Of a stretch of 64,000 bases of DNA, positions 9,573 to 18,440 are shown piece after piece. The stretch is from G963662905 sp963676725 (GTDB lineage Bacteria > Bacteroidota > Bacteroidia > Bacteroidales > WRLA01). The notes under the pieces were generated by a model. The model made no database searches and was not told the DNA's origin. It saw nothing but the letters and a program-made list of their open reading frames with translations. The stretch lies in the NCBI GenBank assembly GCA_963676725.1, contig OY781463.1, positions 2,418,001 to 2,482,000 on the forward strand, written 5' to 3'. The number at the start of each line of letters is the position of its first letter. Position 1 is the stretch's first letter. Made by a program: the position numbers and the translations under genes.

Positions 9573-9845
9573 ATGTTAACCACGAAAGAACCTAAGATTT
9601 TTAAACCGTGTAAAGGCATTGAAAACAAGGTATTTATAAGTAGAGAAGAAGCTGCTTTTCTCTTCTCCATTCCGCGTACTACTTTCGATGAATTGCGCAA
9701 CCAGGGCATTATTTCACATATAAAGCTTGGCAGAAGAGTGTGCTTTAATAGACTAAAGCTTGAAAATGAGTTAATAAGCCATTACGAAATACCGGCAACT
9801 GTTCTAAAAAAATATGATGTATCAGAAAATAAATCAACTAATTAA
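9573..9845 (+). CDS. Excisionase-like helix-turn-helix DNA-binding protein
   Basis: 90 residues from the ATG at 9573. Residues about 22-70 form a winged HTH of the excisionase/MerR type (FISREEAAFLFSIPRTTF, then IKLGRRVCFNRLKLE): an ordered helix pair followed by a basic wing. Upstream starts in the same frame (TTG 9501, ATG 9516) would add a tail of no recognisable structure. It is the first gene rightward from the repressor-controlled promoter. It overlaps the next gene by 32 bases, so the two are likely translated together. Excision or early regulation are both possible roles. Confidence 0.65.
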   Translation: MLTTKEPKIFKPCKGIENKVFISREEAAFLFSIPRTTFDELRNQGIISHIKLGRRVCFNRLKLENELISHYEIPATVLKKYDVSENKSTN

Positions 9846-10479
9846 TTGTTTATATGCTGCTGTTAATGAGATAGTAGCAAAATTTGAGGCTAGCAACAGC
9901 TTCAATAAAATGAGCAATAACGAGCTAGGCTTATTGTGTTTTTTCGCCGCATCAGAATACAGACAAACAGAATTATTGCTTACTGCTGAAAACGGCAAAA
10001 ACAAAAAAATAATATCGCAAAGACTTGACGATATACAGTTAATAATTAACTATTTACAAAATCAACGACCGATGAACATAAGTGCGCAACAGATGGTACA
10101 GAGCGCTTCTCTAGCCTCGGAACTTTTAGAGAAACATATAGCCGACAAGGAATTTTCAGTGGATGATTTGCGAAAAAAAATCGCATTATTTATTGAAATT
10201 GATGCTGAGGCTATTGAGGTCAATCAGAATTTTGCAAAAAATGGCGTATGCAGCCTTGCAAATGTTTTGGAGTGGCATATTTTGGTGCTTAATGGCTATA
10301 CTCCTACAATTGTGAAGCCTACTTCTCTTCTAAAAAAAGTTGACTACGGAAATACTGAAGCACGAACCCATAAAATTAATGCAAGCCTTTTTTATGTGCA
10401 GCAGTTGATGAACGAAAGTGTAACATTTGCCGAAATAGCGCAATTTCACAAGTACCGGGAAGAAATTCTGAAAAATTAA
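9814..10479 (+). CDS. Unrecognised helical protein, early operon
   Basis: 221 residues, mostly helical, no signal peptide or membrane span and no motif I recognise. Two ATG codons in a row (9814, 9817) overlap the end of the excisionase-like gene. Charged stretches and a C-terminal Leu/Phe-rich helix suggest a soluble, possibly DNA-associated early protein. It is followed immediately (TAA then ATG) by a truncated methyltransferase fragment. Confidence 0.6.
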   Translation: MMYQKINQLINCLYAAVNEIVAKFEASNSFNKMSNNELGLLCFFAASEYRQTELLLTAENGKNKKIISQRLDDIQLIINYLQNQRPMNISAQQMVQSASLASELLEKHIADKEFSVDDLRKKIALFIEIDAEAIEVNQNFAKNGVCSLANVLEWHILVLNGYTPTIVKPTSLLKKVDYGNTEARTHKINASLFYVQQLMNESVTFAEIAQFHKYREEILKN

Positions 10480-10572
10480 ATGGAGTGTGCAACATTATTT
10501 AGTGGTTTTGGAGCGCCGGAAATCGCTATCCAAATAAACGCCAAACATATATGGAAGCATATTACACATTAA
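10480..10572 (+). pseudogene. N-terminal stub of a C5-cytosine DNA methyltransferase
   Basis: 30 codons starting right after the preceding stop. The peptide begins MECATLFSGFGAPEIA, which matches motif I of C5 methyltransferases (the S-adenosylmethionine loop, usually xLFSGxGGxE), and stops after 30 residues. Nothing downstream continues the enzyme. It is most likely a relic of a prophage methylase gene replaced by the next gene. Translation of the stub is possible, but it cannot be active. Confidence 0.55.
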
Positions 10573-10610
10573 AAACCAAATAAATTACAAATCAATCTAA
10601 ACCAAAAATT

Positions 10611-11492
10611 ATGACCAAAAAGGAAATGCAGCTGTACATTGATGATCTGGAGAACAACCTAGAGAAATGTAACGATAGAATTTACGATCTCAATTCTGAG
10701 AATAAGACGCTTAAAGAAGAATTTGTAAAAGTGGCCTTTGATGGTGCATTAGCTCTTTTTAAGCATATGTGTCCGGCTAAATACCAGATTGGAGACGAAA
10801 TTGGTGTTTGTTTAATTCTTGATGCAAAACCCCTTAAAACCCCTCAAAGACGGGTGAACCCAGACATTTTAACAGGCCTGATGAATTTTATTGAAAAAGC
10901 CTTCCCAAAGTTGGTAAATACACAAAGGCTGAACATCGAACACGAAATTGAAAAGTATGATTGGGAATACCGTATTTTTGATAAGAATCTCAAAGTCGAA
11001 AATGATATTTCTGAAAGAGAATTAGAGATAGTTGCCGCTCAGGAAGAAATGTCGCCAAAGCTCTCAGAGAATCAGCATGGTTTGGCCAACAAAATGCTGC
11101 ACGTTGAATATATTGCTGCCATTTGCCACGAAGCAAACAGGGCTTATTGCAAAGGCATTGGCGACTATTCTCAGCCCTCCTGGGACGATGCCCCCGATTG
11201 GCAAAAAAATTCGGCGGTTGATGGCGTGAAATTTCATATTGAGAACCCTAAAGCCGGTGCAGAAGGCAGCCACAACAATTGGATGAAACAGAAAGAGGCC
11301 GATGGATGGAAATATGGTGCGGTAAAAGATCCCGAGAAAAAAGAGCATCCTTGCATGGTTTCATACAATAAACTTCCTGCCGAACAGCAAATTAAGGATT
11401 CTATTTTTATTGGCCTGGTGCATAGCCTTTATTTTGAAACTGGTTTGGCGGAAAATCCGAACCCGTTTTCCAAAAAGTTGTCAAAACCTTAG
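10611..11492 (+). CDS. RyR-domain protein with N-terminal coiled coil
   Basis: 293 residues. Residues 1-40 are a coiled coil (LYIDDLENNLEKCNDRIYDL). Residues about 165-285 form a RyR domain: CHEANRAYCKGIGDYSQPSW, then NSAVDGVKFHIENP, NNWMKQKEADGWKYG and PCMVSYNKLP. This fold, first seen in ryanodine receptors, is common in phage and bacterial operons and is thought to bind nucleotide-derived ligands. The middle part is not recognised. The gene ends 38 bases before a strong terminator, closing the early rightward unit. Confidence 0.8.
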   Translation: MTKKEMQLYIDDLENNLEKCNDRIYDLNSENKTLKEEFVKVAFDGALALFKHMCPAKYQIGDEIGVCLILDAKPLKTPQRRVNPDILTGLMNFIEKAFPKLVNTQRLNIEHEIEKYDWEYRIFDKNLKVENDISERELEIVAAQEEMSPKLSENQHGLANKMLHVEYIAAICHEANRAYCKGIGDYSQPSWDDAPDWQKNSAVDGVKFHIENPKAGAEGSHNNWMKQKEADGWKYGAVKDPEKKEHPCMVSYNKLPAEQQIKDSIFIGLVHSLYFETGLAENPNPFSKKLSKP

Positions 11493-11530
11493 TGAAGTAG
11501 TAAGCGAAACAGTAATAAGCGTATAACACA

Positions 11531-11560
11531 AAAAGCCCGGAAAATATTTCCCGGGCTTTT
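11531..11560 (+). terminator. Rho-independent terminator of the early rightward unit
   Basis: AAAAGCCCGG and CCGGGCTTTT form a perfect hairpin around a short AT loop, with a T-run on the 3' side. It marks the border between the lysogeny genes and the defence island. Confidence 0.9.
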
Positions 11561-11719
11561 ATTCCTTTCGGCCTGTTTGGTAAGCATTAAAAATGATTAT
11601 TTTCAAAAGACTATTTCAATTCCTCTCAGTACAATTGGACAACAAAGATATTGGATATTCTGATTTTCTAGGAAATAACCTAACTATAGCAAGTACCGAA
11701 ACAACAACAGATCTTCTAT

Positions 11720-11774
11720 TTATCTCAATAAATCAAACAACTGCCTATTCCCTAGAATCTGCTCTCTGTTTATG
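11720..11774 (-). pseudogene. 3'-end remnant of the small phage gene found intact at 32609-32806
   Basis: Read on the minus strand this encodes NREQILGNRQLFDLLR plus stop, closely matching the last residues of the intact gene (NKERILGNRRLIELLR). Similarity stops upstream of these codons. Together with the fuller copy at 30531-30728 and the intact copy at 32609-32806 it brackets the defence island. Confidence 0.65.
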
Positions 11775-11775
11775 C

Positions 11776-11980
11776 CTAAAGGGCAATCCCCTCACAGTCC
11801 AGCACAAACAAGATTCCAATGAAAAGCGGGGAAGCATGTGCACCGTCATCAGCAAGCAGTCGGGGCACCCATTGGCTGAGGGATTGCATTAGGTATAGCA
11901 CCGCCATCCTCTCCTCAGCGAGATACAACGAAAAGCCCGGCGGCTTTTGCCGCAACGCCCAAAAGAATATTGTAGCCATA
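11776..11980. repeat. GC-richer palindromic intergenic repeat (tentative)
   Basis: A GC-rich stretch in AT-rich surroundings, with nested hairpin potential (CGGCGGCTTTTGCCGC). It resembles the abundant non-coding palindromic repeats of Bacteroidota genomes. Open frames crossing it look like chance. Copy number in the genome would decide the call. Confidence 0.35.
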
Positions 11981-12004
11981 GAACCCCATTAGAGAACTGT
12001 ATTA

Positions 12005-12200
12005 AGCAGCATAATAACTTCTTGCTTTAAAAAAATATATTTGTGATTCACATTAGATTATTTATATTTGTGGTGTAAGAAACAATAAAGATAATGAACC
12101 CTCAAACCCCAATAAGCTGTTTCGTTGATCGGAGGTATGTTATAGGAACTAATGTTTTGTGCAAACGGATGTATTGGTGATGGGGGGTGTCTTATACACA
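12005..12200 (+). repeat. Promoter-bearing cassette repeat R1 (short form)
   Basis: One of five related intergenic blocks. It carries a textbook promoter: TTTG at 12040-12043, 19 bases, then TATATTTG at 12063-12070. Downstream lies a conserved leader containing ATGAACCCTCAAAC, a potential 28-codon peptide starting MNPQTPISCFVDR, and the block ends with CTTATACAC just before the next gene. It supplies the promoter for the 12222 gene. Confidence 0.85.
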
Positions 12201-12221
12201 GAATATTTAAGAAAATAAAAT

Positions 12222-13241
12222 ATGGAAACAGTAATTTATCAAAATGGAATTAGATACGCAGAGAAAAAATACAATCTTGAATCAGAATTTGAAAGATTAG
12301 TTGTTGAAAATTCCAAGACCTTTTTTGGAGAAAAAACAATTTTCGTAGATGCTAAAAAGAAAATTGACAATAATTCTTTTGGCGGTGTTATTCCAGATGG
12401 CTTCTTGTTTGACTTTTCTGATAAAAAAAACCCGGAGTTTTATCTTGTTGAAGTTGAATTAGTAAAACACAGTTTTTTCGGACATATTTTCCCTCAAATA
12501 ACAAAATTCTTCGCATTCTATAAAAATCCATATAGCCAAGGGAAATTGATTGAAAAACTCTATACAATCTTTGAAAATGATAAAGAATTACAACAAGAAT
12601 TGAAAAATAAAATTGGTAAGAAAGAGATTTTTAAATTCATCAAGGACACAATTGAAAACAGCCAAAATATACTATTAATAATAGACGGAGAGAAAAAGGA
12701 ATTACCTGAAATCACAGAAACATATACTGATACTTGGGGAAAAATGGTAAAAGTGGCAATTTTAAAAAAATACAGAACAAACGGGAAGGATGAAAATTCC
12801 ATTTATTCTTTATCCCCAGATTTTGAGAATATCGAAAACATTGATATTGTTTCTGAAAGACAAGATGAAATTAAAGAAAAGTCAGCATATACTGAGCAAT
12901 TTCATTTGGAGGATATAAATGAGAATACATTGGCGATTTATAATGAATTAAAAGAGAAACTATTAAAAAGTATCCCTTCATTGAATTTTAATTCTCAGAG
13001 ATATTACATATCACTCCGGAAAGAAAGGAATTTTGCATTCTTAAAAATCCGAAAAAAGAAGATAGGAATTATTGCCATGTTAGATGAAGAAAAAATAAGA
13101 GAAAGAATAAACAAGCACGAAATATCAACTCTCAGTGAAGGTGTTCAGAATTTCTATAACGGACCATGTGCAAGAATTGAAATTACAAACAATAAAAACA
13201 TAGATGAAATTATTGAATTATTAGTGGAAATACAGAAATAA
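12222..13241 (+). CDS. PD-(D/E)XK-like nuclease with C-terminal DUF5655-like domain
   Basis: 339 residues. Residues about 20-110 look like a PD-(D/E)XK-type core: the acid in IPDGFLFDF, then the strand FYLVEVELVKHSF with two glutamates. The usual ExK lysine is not in place; LVK may supply it. Residues about 235-335 resemble DUF5655 (YYISLRKERNFAFLKIRKKK, then GIIAML). The gene stands alone between two copies of the cassette repeat and is probably driven by the repeat at 12005-12200. A defence role is inferred from context, not shown. Confidence 0.6.
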   Translation: METVIYQNGIRYAEKKYNLESEFERLVVENSKTFFGEKTIFVDAKKKIDNNSFGGVIPDGFLFDFSDKKNPEFYLVEVELVKHSFFGHIFPQITKFFAFYKNPYSQGKLIEKLYTIFENDKELQQELKNKIGKKEIFKFIKDTIENSQNILLIIDGEKKELPEITETYTDTWGKMVKVAILKKYRTNGKDENSIYSLSPDFENIENIDIVSERQDEIKEKSAYTEQFHLEDINENTLAIYNELKEKLLKSIPSLNFNSQRYYISLRKERNFAFLKIRKKKIGIIAMLDEEKIRERINKHEISTLSEGVQNFYNGPCARIEITNNKNIDEIIELLVEIQK

Positions 13242-13253
13242 TAAGAAACCCAG

Positions 13254-13645
13254 CCCATAACAATTAAGCATCGTTTTCCGGCCTGAGCCGGAATATGTGC
13301 TTTGTGTTGAACGCCTGTCCCGAGAGCTTCGGGGAAACCGGTGTACAATATATTCTGAGGAATCAATTTTTTGTGTTATTCCCGCAAAACTGCCATTGCC
13401 GGGAATATTACCATCTTACGACAGCATTTGGCGGGTTTAGCATCCACAGATAAGAACTTCTTGCTTTTAAAAAATATTTGTGATTCACATTAGATTATTT
13501 AAATTTGTAGTGCAATAAACAATAATGATAATGAACCCTCAAACCCCAATAAACTGTTTCGTTGATCGGAAGTGTGTTATAGTTTATACTGTTTTGTATA
13601 GAGCAGGTGTGTTGGTGATGGGGGCGTCTTATACACTGTAGTTAT
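13254..13645 (+). repeat. Promoter-bearing cassette repeat R2 (long form)
   Basis: A long copy, related over its full length to R4 (27621-28010). It starts just after the previous coding region (ATAACAATTAAGCAT) and ends with TTATACACTGTAG. Inside are a GC-rich imperfect palindrome, then the promoter TTTG (13477-13480), 19 bases, TAAATTTG (13500-13507), and the MNPQTP leader. Its position between coding units is what a cassette boundary would look like. Confidence 0.85.
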
Positions 13646-13681
13646 GTGCAAGCTTATTGAGCCATCTGTCAACAAAATAAC

Positions 13682-13967
13682 ATGGATAAAGAAAGAGCAG
13701 AAAAATTGATTTTAGAAAATCTCCAGACAATAAATTCATTGGAGAATAAACCTAATTTGAAATGATAATTAATGAAGTTAACAATCATGATATTGAAAAA
13801 TTCAACCATGATTTTATTTTAAAAAACGTAAGAAACCCCTTGGATCAGTTTGGAGGTATCGCATGAAAATTTTTGAAATAAAAACAACAAAATGTGAATA
13901 TATCAGCGGTATTGCGTTGGATATAGTTACTAAAGGTGAACATATAAGTAGTTGGCGTTCATTATAA
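13682..13967 (+). pseudogene. Three tiny coupled open frames, probably gene debris
   Basis: Frames at 13682-13765 (27 residues), 13762-13866 (34) and 13863-13967 (34) are linked by ATGA overlaps of stop and start. This could be real translational coupling of three micro-proteins, but their sequences (MDKERAEKLILEN, MIINEVNNHDIEKF, MKIFEIKTTKCEYI) look like pieces of one decayed defence gene. They sit between the R2 promoter and the DUF6602-like gene and would be part of its transcript. Confidence 0.3.
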
Positions 13968-13982
13968 AAAACCATACTGCAT

Positions 13983-14753
13983 ATGAATAACCTTGAATTT
14001 CAAAAAAGTATAACAAAGGAACTTGATATTGTTAAAAATCGTGTACGTAGTTTGATAGGAAATGCACACTGGGGAGAGGAAGGAAGATACAAGGAAGCGA
14101 TATTAAGAACTGTGATAAATAGGTTTCTACCTAATAATTTATCAATTGGGACTGGTTTTATTACTGGAGAATTAGGACTTGATGACTCGATTATTTCAAA
14201 CCAACTGGACTTGATAGTTTATGATAATTCTATTCCCGTTTTGTTTCGAGAAGGTGATTTTATAATAACAACAGAAAAAAATGTTAGAGGAATAATTGAG
14301 GTAAAATCAAAATTGAATATTACGAACTTGAGAAAAGTTATAGCTGATTTTAATAACTTAAACCGATTCCCCTTAATAGCTGATAATGGAGAAAATAGAA
14401 TTTTTAAAGGACTATTTGCTTATGAAAATGGGATTACTAATATTGAAACTAACCCCAATTTTGAATTAGAATTAAGAGCTTCCCGTGGTAATATAAATCA
14501 CATTACAATTGACAAAAACTATTTTGTTAGGTATTGGAGAGACAATCAGAATATCCACCCACCAGTAGAAGCTGATAATCCTTTTTATAGCCTATATAAA
14601 ATAAATGATTTGTCATTCTCTTATTTTATTTTAAATCTGATACATATTTCTTCAAAACAACTTCTAGATGATAGATATCAATTTTCATTTCCAATTGCGG
14701 GAACTAAGGAGGTGAGTAGGCGGAAAGTGATAGAAATGGAGGATAACCACTAA
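13983..14753 (+). CDS. DUF6602-like putative nuclease
   Basis: 256 residues. The core reads QLDLIVYDNS, VLFREGDFIITTE, then VRGIIEVKSKLN. The Asp and the ExK motif (IIEVKS) mark a PD-(D/E)XK nuclease fold of the DUF6602 type. N-terminal helices include HWGEEGRYKEAILRTVINRF. Its stop overlaps the next start by one base (TAATG), so the two proteins are made together and probably act together. The family occurs in defence islands; the substrate is not known to me. Confidence 0.7.
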   Translation: MNNLEFQKSITKELDIVKNRVRSLIGNAHWGEEGRYKEAILRTVINRFLPNNLSIGTGFITGELGLDDSIISNQLDLIVYDNSIPVLFREGDFIITTEKNVRGIIEVKSKLNITNLRKVIADFNNLNRFPLIADNGENRIFKGLFAYENGITNIETNPNFELELRASRGNINHITIDKNYFVRYWRDNQNIHPPVEADNPFYSLYKINDLSFSYFILNLIHISSKQLLDDRYQFSFPIAGTKEVSRRKVIEMEDNH

Positions 14754-15454
14754 TGGCAGAGAAATTTACATTTCCAAATGCTGGGATTCATATTGTATCT
14801 CAAAAAGTAGGTGAAGCAGATTATTTTCTTGACCAACTAAAAAATGCTGAACCTCAGGATAGGGAATTCAATTATATCTTTAGTGCATTTGTAACAGCTG
14901 TTCGAAGTATCACTTTTACACTTCAATTTGTAATGACAAAGTACCCTGGCTTTAATGAGTGGTATAAAATAAGACAGGATAAACTACGAAATAGTAAGTT
15001 GGCTAAAGCATTTGTTGTATTTAGAAACCATGCACAGAAAACAGGTATTATTCCAATAGCAACACCTAACAGTATTTTCGAGGGGATTTTTTATGATGAT
15101 ACTAAATTCTACGTGCCTTCAAATTCAGAAATTAAAGAAGTCCCTGACGGTAATGTTGTTGAGTTATCAGAAAAGTGTCTAATTGAAATCCTTGATATTG
15201 TAAATGAATGTTACAAGGATTTTGATGTCTATATTGACCCTCGAACTTTTTTTACGCAACGTGCTTTGGATAAACTAAATTGGACTGTTGAAGATGTTGA
15301 AGAATGTGTTGGTTTCCCAAGAGGCTATACTGATATTGACTACAATGATGATGAATTAAGCAATATCGAAATTAGATTAAAATCACTAAGGAGATATGGC
15401 GGAGATGAAACAATGCAGGTATATCTTGACAAATATTTAAATATCAATAATTAA
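14753..15454 (+). CDS. Helical partner protein of the DUF6602-like nuclease
   Basis: 233 residues, mostly helical. The segment FNYIFSAFVTAVRSITFTLQ followed by LAKAFVVFRNHAQKTG resembles helical proteins sometimes grouped with HEPN-like folds, but the strict Rx4-6H ribonuclease motif is not evident, so I do not call it a toxin. The acidic C-terminus holds many Asp residues (YNDDELSN). It is coupled to the gene before it by a one-base overlap. Confidence 0.55.
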   Translation: MAEKFTFPNAGIHIVSQKVGEADYFLDQLKNAEPQDREFNYIFSAFVTAVRSITFTLQFVMTKYPGFNEWYKIRQDKLRNSKLAKAFVVFRNHAQKTGIIPIATPNSIFEGIFYDDTKFYVPSNSEIKEVPDGNVVELSEKCLIEILDIVNECYKDFDVYIDPRTFFTQRALDKLNWTVEDVEECVGFPRGYTDIDYNDDELSNIEIRLKSLRRYGGDETMQVYLDKYLNINN

Positions 15455-15878
15455 CGAAACGCAAACAATGTATAAAAAACATAAGTGGCTCAGTGGTTTA
15501 CGGAACATTTGCTCATTTAATCAGCTCCGCCAAATCTGCGATTTGACGGTTTGTTTTAAAACACTAAATTTGAGTCTAATCGCAAATTTGGCTCAGTGTA
15601 AATTGACAGTTAAGTGCTTCGAAATCACTTACGTTTCTTATACTAAACGTTGTAGGCAAGCCAAAAAAACGACCGTAGTAACATGATTGCAGATTTGAAA
15701 AGAGAAAAAAAGGAAACGCCAACCCACAAAAGCAAGAGTTTGGCAGCCCATCCCTGCAACCATCCCTTCGCTGCCAAACAGATGCTTTTTTAGCCAACGC
15801 ACTCGCTTAGTTGCTAAGAAAGTGCTAAATTGATAGAGTATTAAATTTTTATGATTTCAAAGGAATAAACATTAGAAT
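15455..15878. other. 424-base intergenic region between defence modules
   Basis: No convincing gene. The 5' half is AT-rich. The middle holds self-complementary pieces around CCAAATCTGCGATTTGAC and ACGTTGTAGGCAAG, which look like the structured spacers that often follow cassette genes in Bacteroidota. No clear TAnnTTTG promoter is visible for the 15879 gene, which may use a weak one near 15830. Confidence 0.4.
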
Positions 15879-18440
15879 ATGATTAAGTCAATCGAAGAAG
15901 GCAGAAAAGAAGACGGTAATCGCTCAATTGCTGATAAAATACTAAAAAGGCTTCATGACCTTGAGAAAACTGTTGAGACTAATCATGGACGTTGGGCATG
16001 GGAACTCTTACAAAATGCAAAAGATAGTGTAGCTATCGAGGATGGCAGAAAGGTTTCTGTAAAGCTAGAATTATCTTCTGGAAATATAACATTCAAACAT
16101 AACGGAAGACGTTTTACTGAAAAGGATGTAAGAGGAATAATAAATCAGATATCATCTAAAGAAATTGAAGAAGATGAAGAAAACAAAACTACTGGTAAAT
16201 TTGGAACTGGATTTTTAACGACACATATATTGTCAAAAGTTATTGAAATAAAAGGTATTCTTGAGACTGTCGACAATAAGTTTTACAAATTTGAATTTCC
16301 TTTAGATAGAGAAGGAAAAACAACGAAACAGTTGATTCCTAAGATTGAAAACGCATGGACTAGTTTTCATGATTCAGCAACAGAAATTTCAGATGATTAT
16401 AATAGAAATAGATTTAACACATGTTTTAGTTACAAACTTGATTCAGATATTCAACAAGAGATTGCTGTAAAAGGAATTGAAGAGTTTTCAAAACTTATTC
16501 CGTACGTATTGACCTTTATTCCTAATATAGAGAAGGTTCGAATAATTGATAACATTAAAAATCAAGATATTCAATTTAAAACTTCACAACATTCTGATTT
16601 TTTAGAACTTATCGCATGTATAGAGCGAACTGTAAATGATGAAACAGACAGTATTTTTATATTAAATGCAAGTAATGATAGAGTTTCTATCGCAACAGAA
16701 GTTGAAAAGGTTAAAAACGGTTATGAAATTAAAGATATTTCTAAGATACCAAAATTGTTTTGTGACTTTCCATTAATAGGCTCAGAGCATTTTAACTTCC
16801 CTATGGTAATTAATAGTTTTTTCTTTAATCCTTTAACAGAAAGGGATGGTATTTGGCTAAAAGGAGATAGTGATAGTGAAGTTATTGAAAATAAAGAATT
16901 AATAGAAAATGCATTAGAACTGTATGAAAAATTAATTAGTGAAATTTCAAAAGACAAATTCTTTCACTTTTTCAATATAACAAATACAAAATTACCATCA
17001 GTAAATGAAAAATATTTAGATACTTCTTGGTATATCTCTCAGATTCAAAAACCTTTACGTTCTTTTATTAAGCAAGCTACAATTGTTGAAATAGAAGGTA
17101 ATGCAATAGATAAAAAAACAATAAGTGAACTTTGGTTTCCACACAATTCATATTCCAAAGAAATACAAAAAAAAATTTGGCAGTATAATTTTGACCTATT
17201 TCCTAATTCTGTTTGTAAGAAAGACCACTTTTATATATGGAATAAAGTGTCTTGGAATGGTTGGCAAGAATTAGACTATGAAAAATTAGTTAATGATATA
17301 AAAAAGTTAAAAAGCATTGAAAAGCTAACGAAAAGCCTTGATAAAAATGAATTAGACACATTTAAATGGTACAACTCTTTATGTTCCTTTTTATTAGAAG
17401 ATGATGCAAATCTAGGTTTATTTGAAAGACAAGCAGTAATTCCAAATCAAAATGGAAACTTCAAAAAGAAAAATGAACTCTATATAGACAAAATAAAGGA
17501 CATTGAACTTGTAGATATTTTAGAACTACTGGGTGACGATTGGAAAGAAGTTTTAATACATGATAATGTTTCTTTTGGAAGTTATCATGTAAAAAAGAAA
17601 AATGACATTGCTACGGCAATTACTGATAAACTAAAGAACCCTTCTTATAAAGATGATGATTTTAAAAAGGCAATAAGTCTCCTATCAGAATGGTTTGAAT
17701 ATAACAATAAAGAGGCCAAGGAACTTTTTACTGAGTTACATAGAAGAAGAGCTGAATTGTTCATGAATACAATTGAGGATAAGGAAAGCCTTTACAAAGT
17801 AATGAGAAGCAAAACAAATTTAGCTAAATTGTCCGAAGTAGCTGAAGCTCTTGAAAAAAATCCAACGCTTATTGCGGACGTAAAAAAGAATCGTGAAATT
17901 GATAGCTTACTTTCAGAATTCAATTTGAAGAATATTGCTGAACTTCGAAATATTTTGACTTCATCTAATTCATTTGATGTGAGTAATATAAAAACAGAAA
18001 TTACTTCAGATATCCTTGTCAGTTTAGGAGTAACTTCAGTTGATGAATTAGAAGAAGCATTACAAGACAAATATTTGTCTGCCATTTTCAAACATACATC
18101 AACACCAAATGTAGATATGTTTTTGAAGGCTCAAAGACTTATTTCACGAGCAAAATCCAATATTATTAAACATCTAAAGACTCTTTCTCAGTATGACTGT
18201 ACAGATATGGAAGAACTAGCAACCACCGTAATTGGTGGGATAAGAAAGGATGGATTGGAAATTCATATTGTTGTAAGACCATCAGATTATGGGGAAGTAA
18301 TAGTCTACTATAGTTCCGAAAAGGATACTTTAGATTATGAAAATGCAGAACTTTGGATTGAAAATGGGATAGATAGACCTAGGCATTTAACTCTAGGCAA
18401 AATCTTAAAAACAACAGGTATTAATAAAATTCCCGTATAA
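15879..18440 (+). CDS. Sacsin-like (GHKL-fold) ATPase of a defence pair
   Basis: 853 residues. The N-terminal 200 residues form an Hsp90/GHKL ATP site of the sacsin type: WELLQNAKDS (N box), ITFKHNGRRF (G1 region, HNG in place of DxGxG) and TGKFGTGFLTTHIL (G2). The rest is long and helical. The C-terminus (LEIHIVVRPSDYGEVIVYYS, then LDYENAELWIENG) is strand-rich and of a type often placed last in such ATPases. The gene is followed at once (TAATG) by the AlbA_2/HEPN gene. Energy-dependent sensing by this protein with RNA cleavage by its partner is a plausible division of labour, but inferred. Confidence 0.75.
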   Translation: MIKSIEEGRKEDGNRSIADKILKRLHDLEKTVETNHGRWAWELLQNAKDSVAIEDGRKVSVKLELSSGNITFKHNGRRFTEKDVRGIINQISSKEIEEDEENKTTGKFGTGFLTTHILSKVIEIKGILETVDNKFYKFEFPLDREGKTTKQLIPKIENAWTSFHDSATEISDDYNRNRFNTCFSYKLDSDIQQEIAVKGIEEFSKLIPYVLTFIPNIEKVRIIDNIKNQDIQFKTSQHSDFLELIACIERTVNDETDSIFILNASNDRVSIATEVEKVKNGYEIKDISKIPKLFCDFPLIGSEHFNFPMVINSFFFNPLTERDGIWLKGDSDSEVIENKELIENALELYEKLISEISKDKFFHFFNITNTKLPSVNEKYLDTSWYISQIQKPLRSFIKQATIVEIEGNAIDKKTISELWFPHNSYSKEIQKKIWQYNFDLFPNSVCKKDHFYIWNKVSWNGWQELDYEKLVNDIKKLKSIEKLTKSLDKNELDTFKWYNSLCSFLLEDDANLGLFERQAVIPNQNGNFKKKNELYIDKIKDIELVDILELLGDDWKEVLIHDNVSFGSYHVKKKNDIATAITDKLKNPSYKDDDFKKAISLLSEWFEYNNKEAKELFTELHRRRAELFMNTIEDKESLYKVMRSKTNLAKLSEVAEALEKNPTLIADVKKNREIDSLLSEFNLKNIAELRNILTSSNSFDVSNIKTEITSDILVSLGVTSVDELEEALQDKYLSAIFKHTSTPNVDMFLKAQRLISRAKSNIIKHLKTLSQYDCTDMEELATTVIGGIRKDGLEIHIVVRPSDYGEVIVYYSSEKDTLDYENAELWIENGIDRPRHLTLGKILKTTGINKIPV

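Noticed and set aside
11593..11892. 99-residue rightward protein
   Set aside because: It reads antisense through the small-gene remnant at 11720-11774 and then into a palindromic repeat.
14753..15454. HEPN ribonuclease call
   Set aside because: The helical core is suggestive, but the Rx4-6H spacing is not met (RNH only), so no catalytic call is made.
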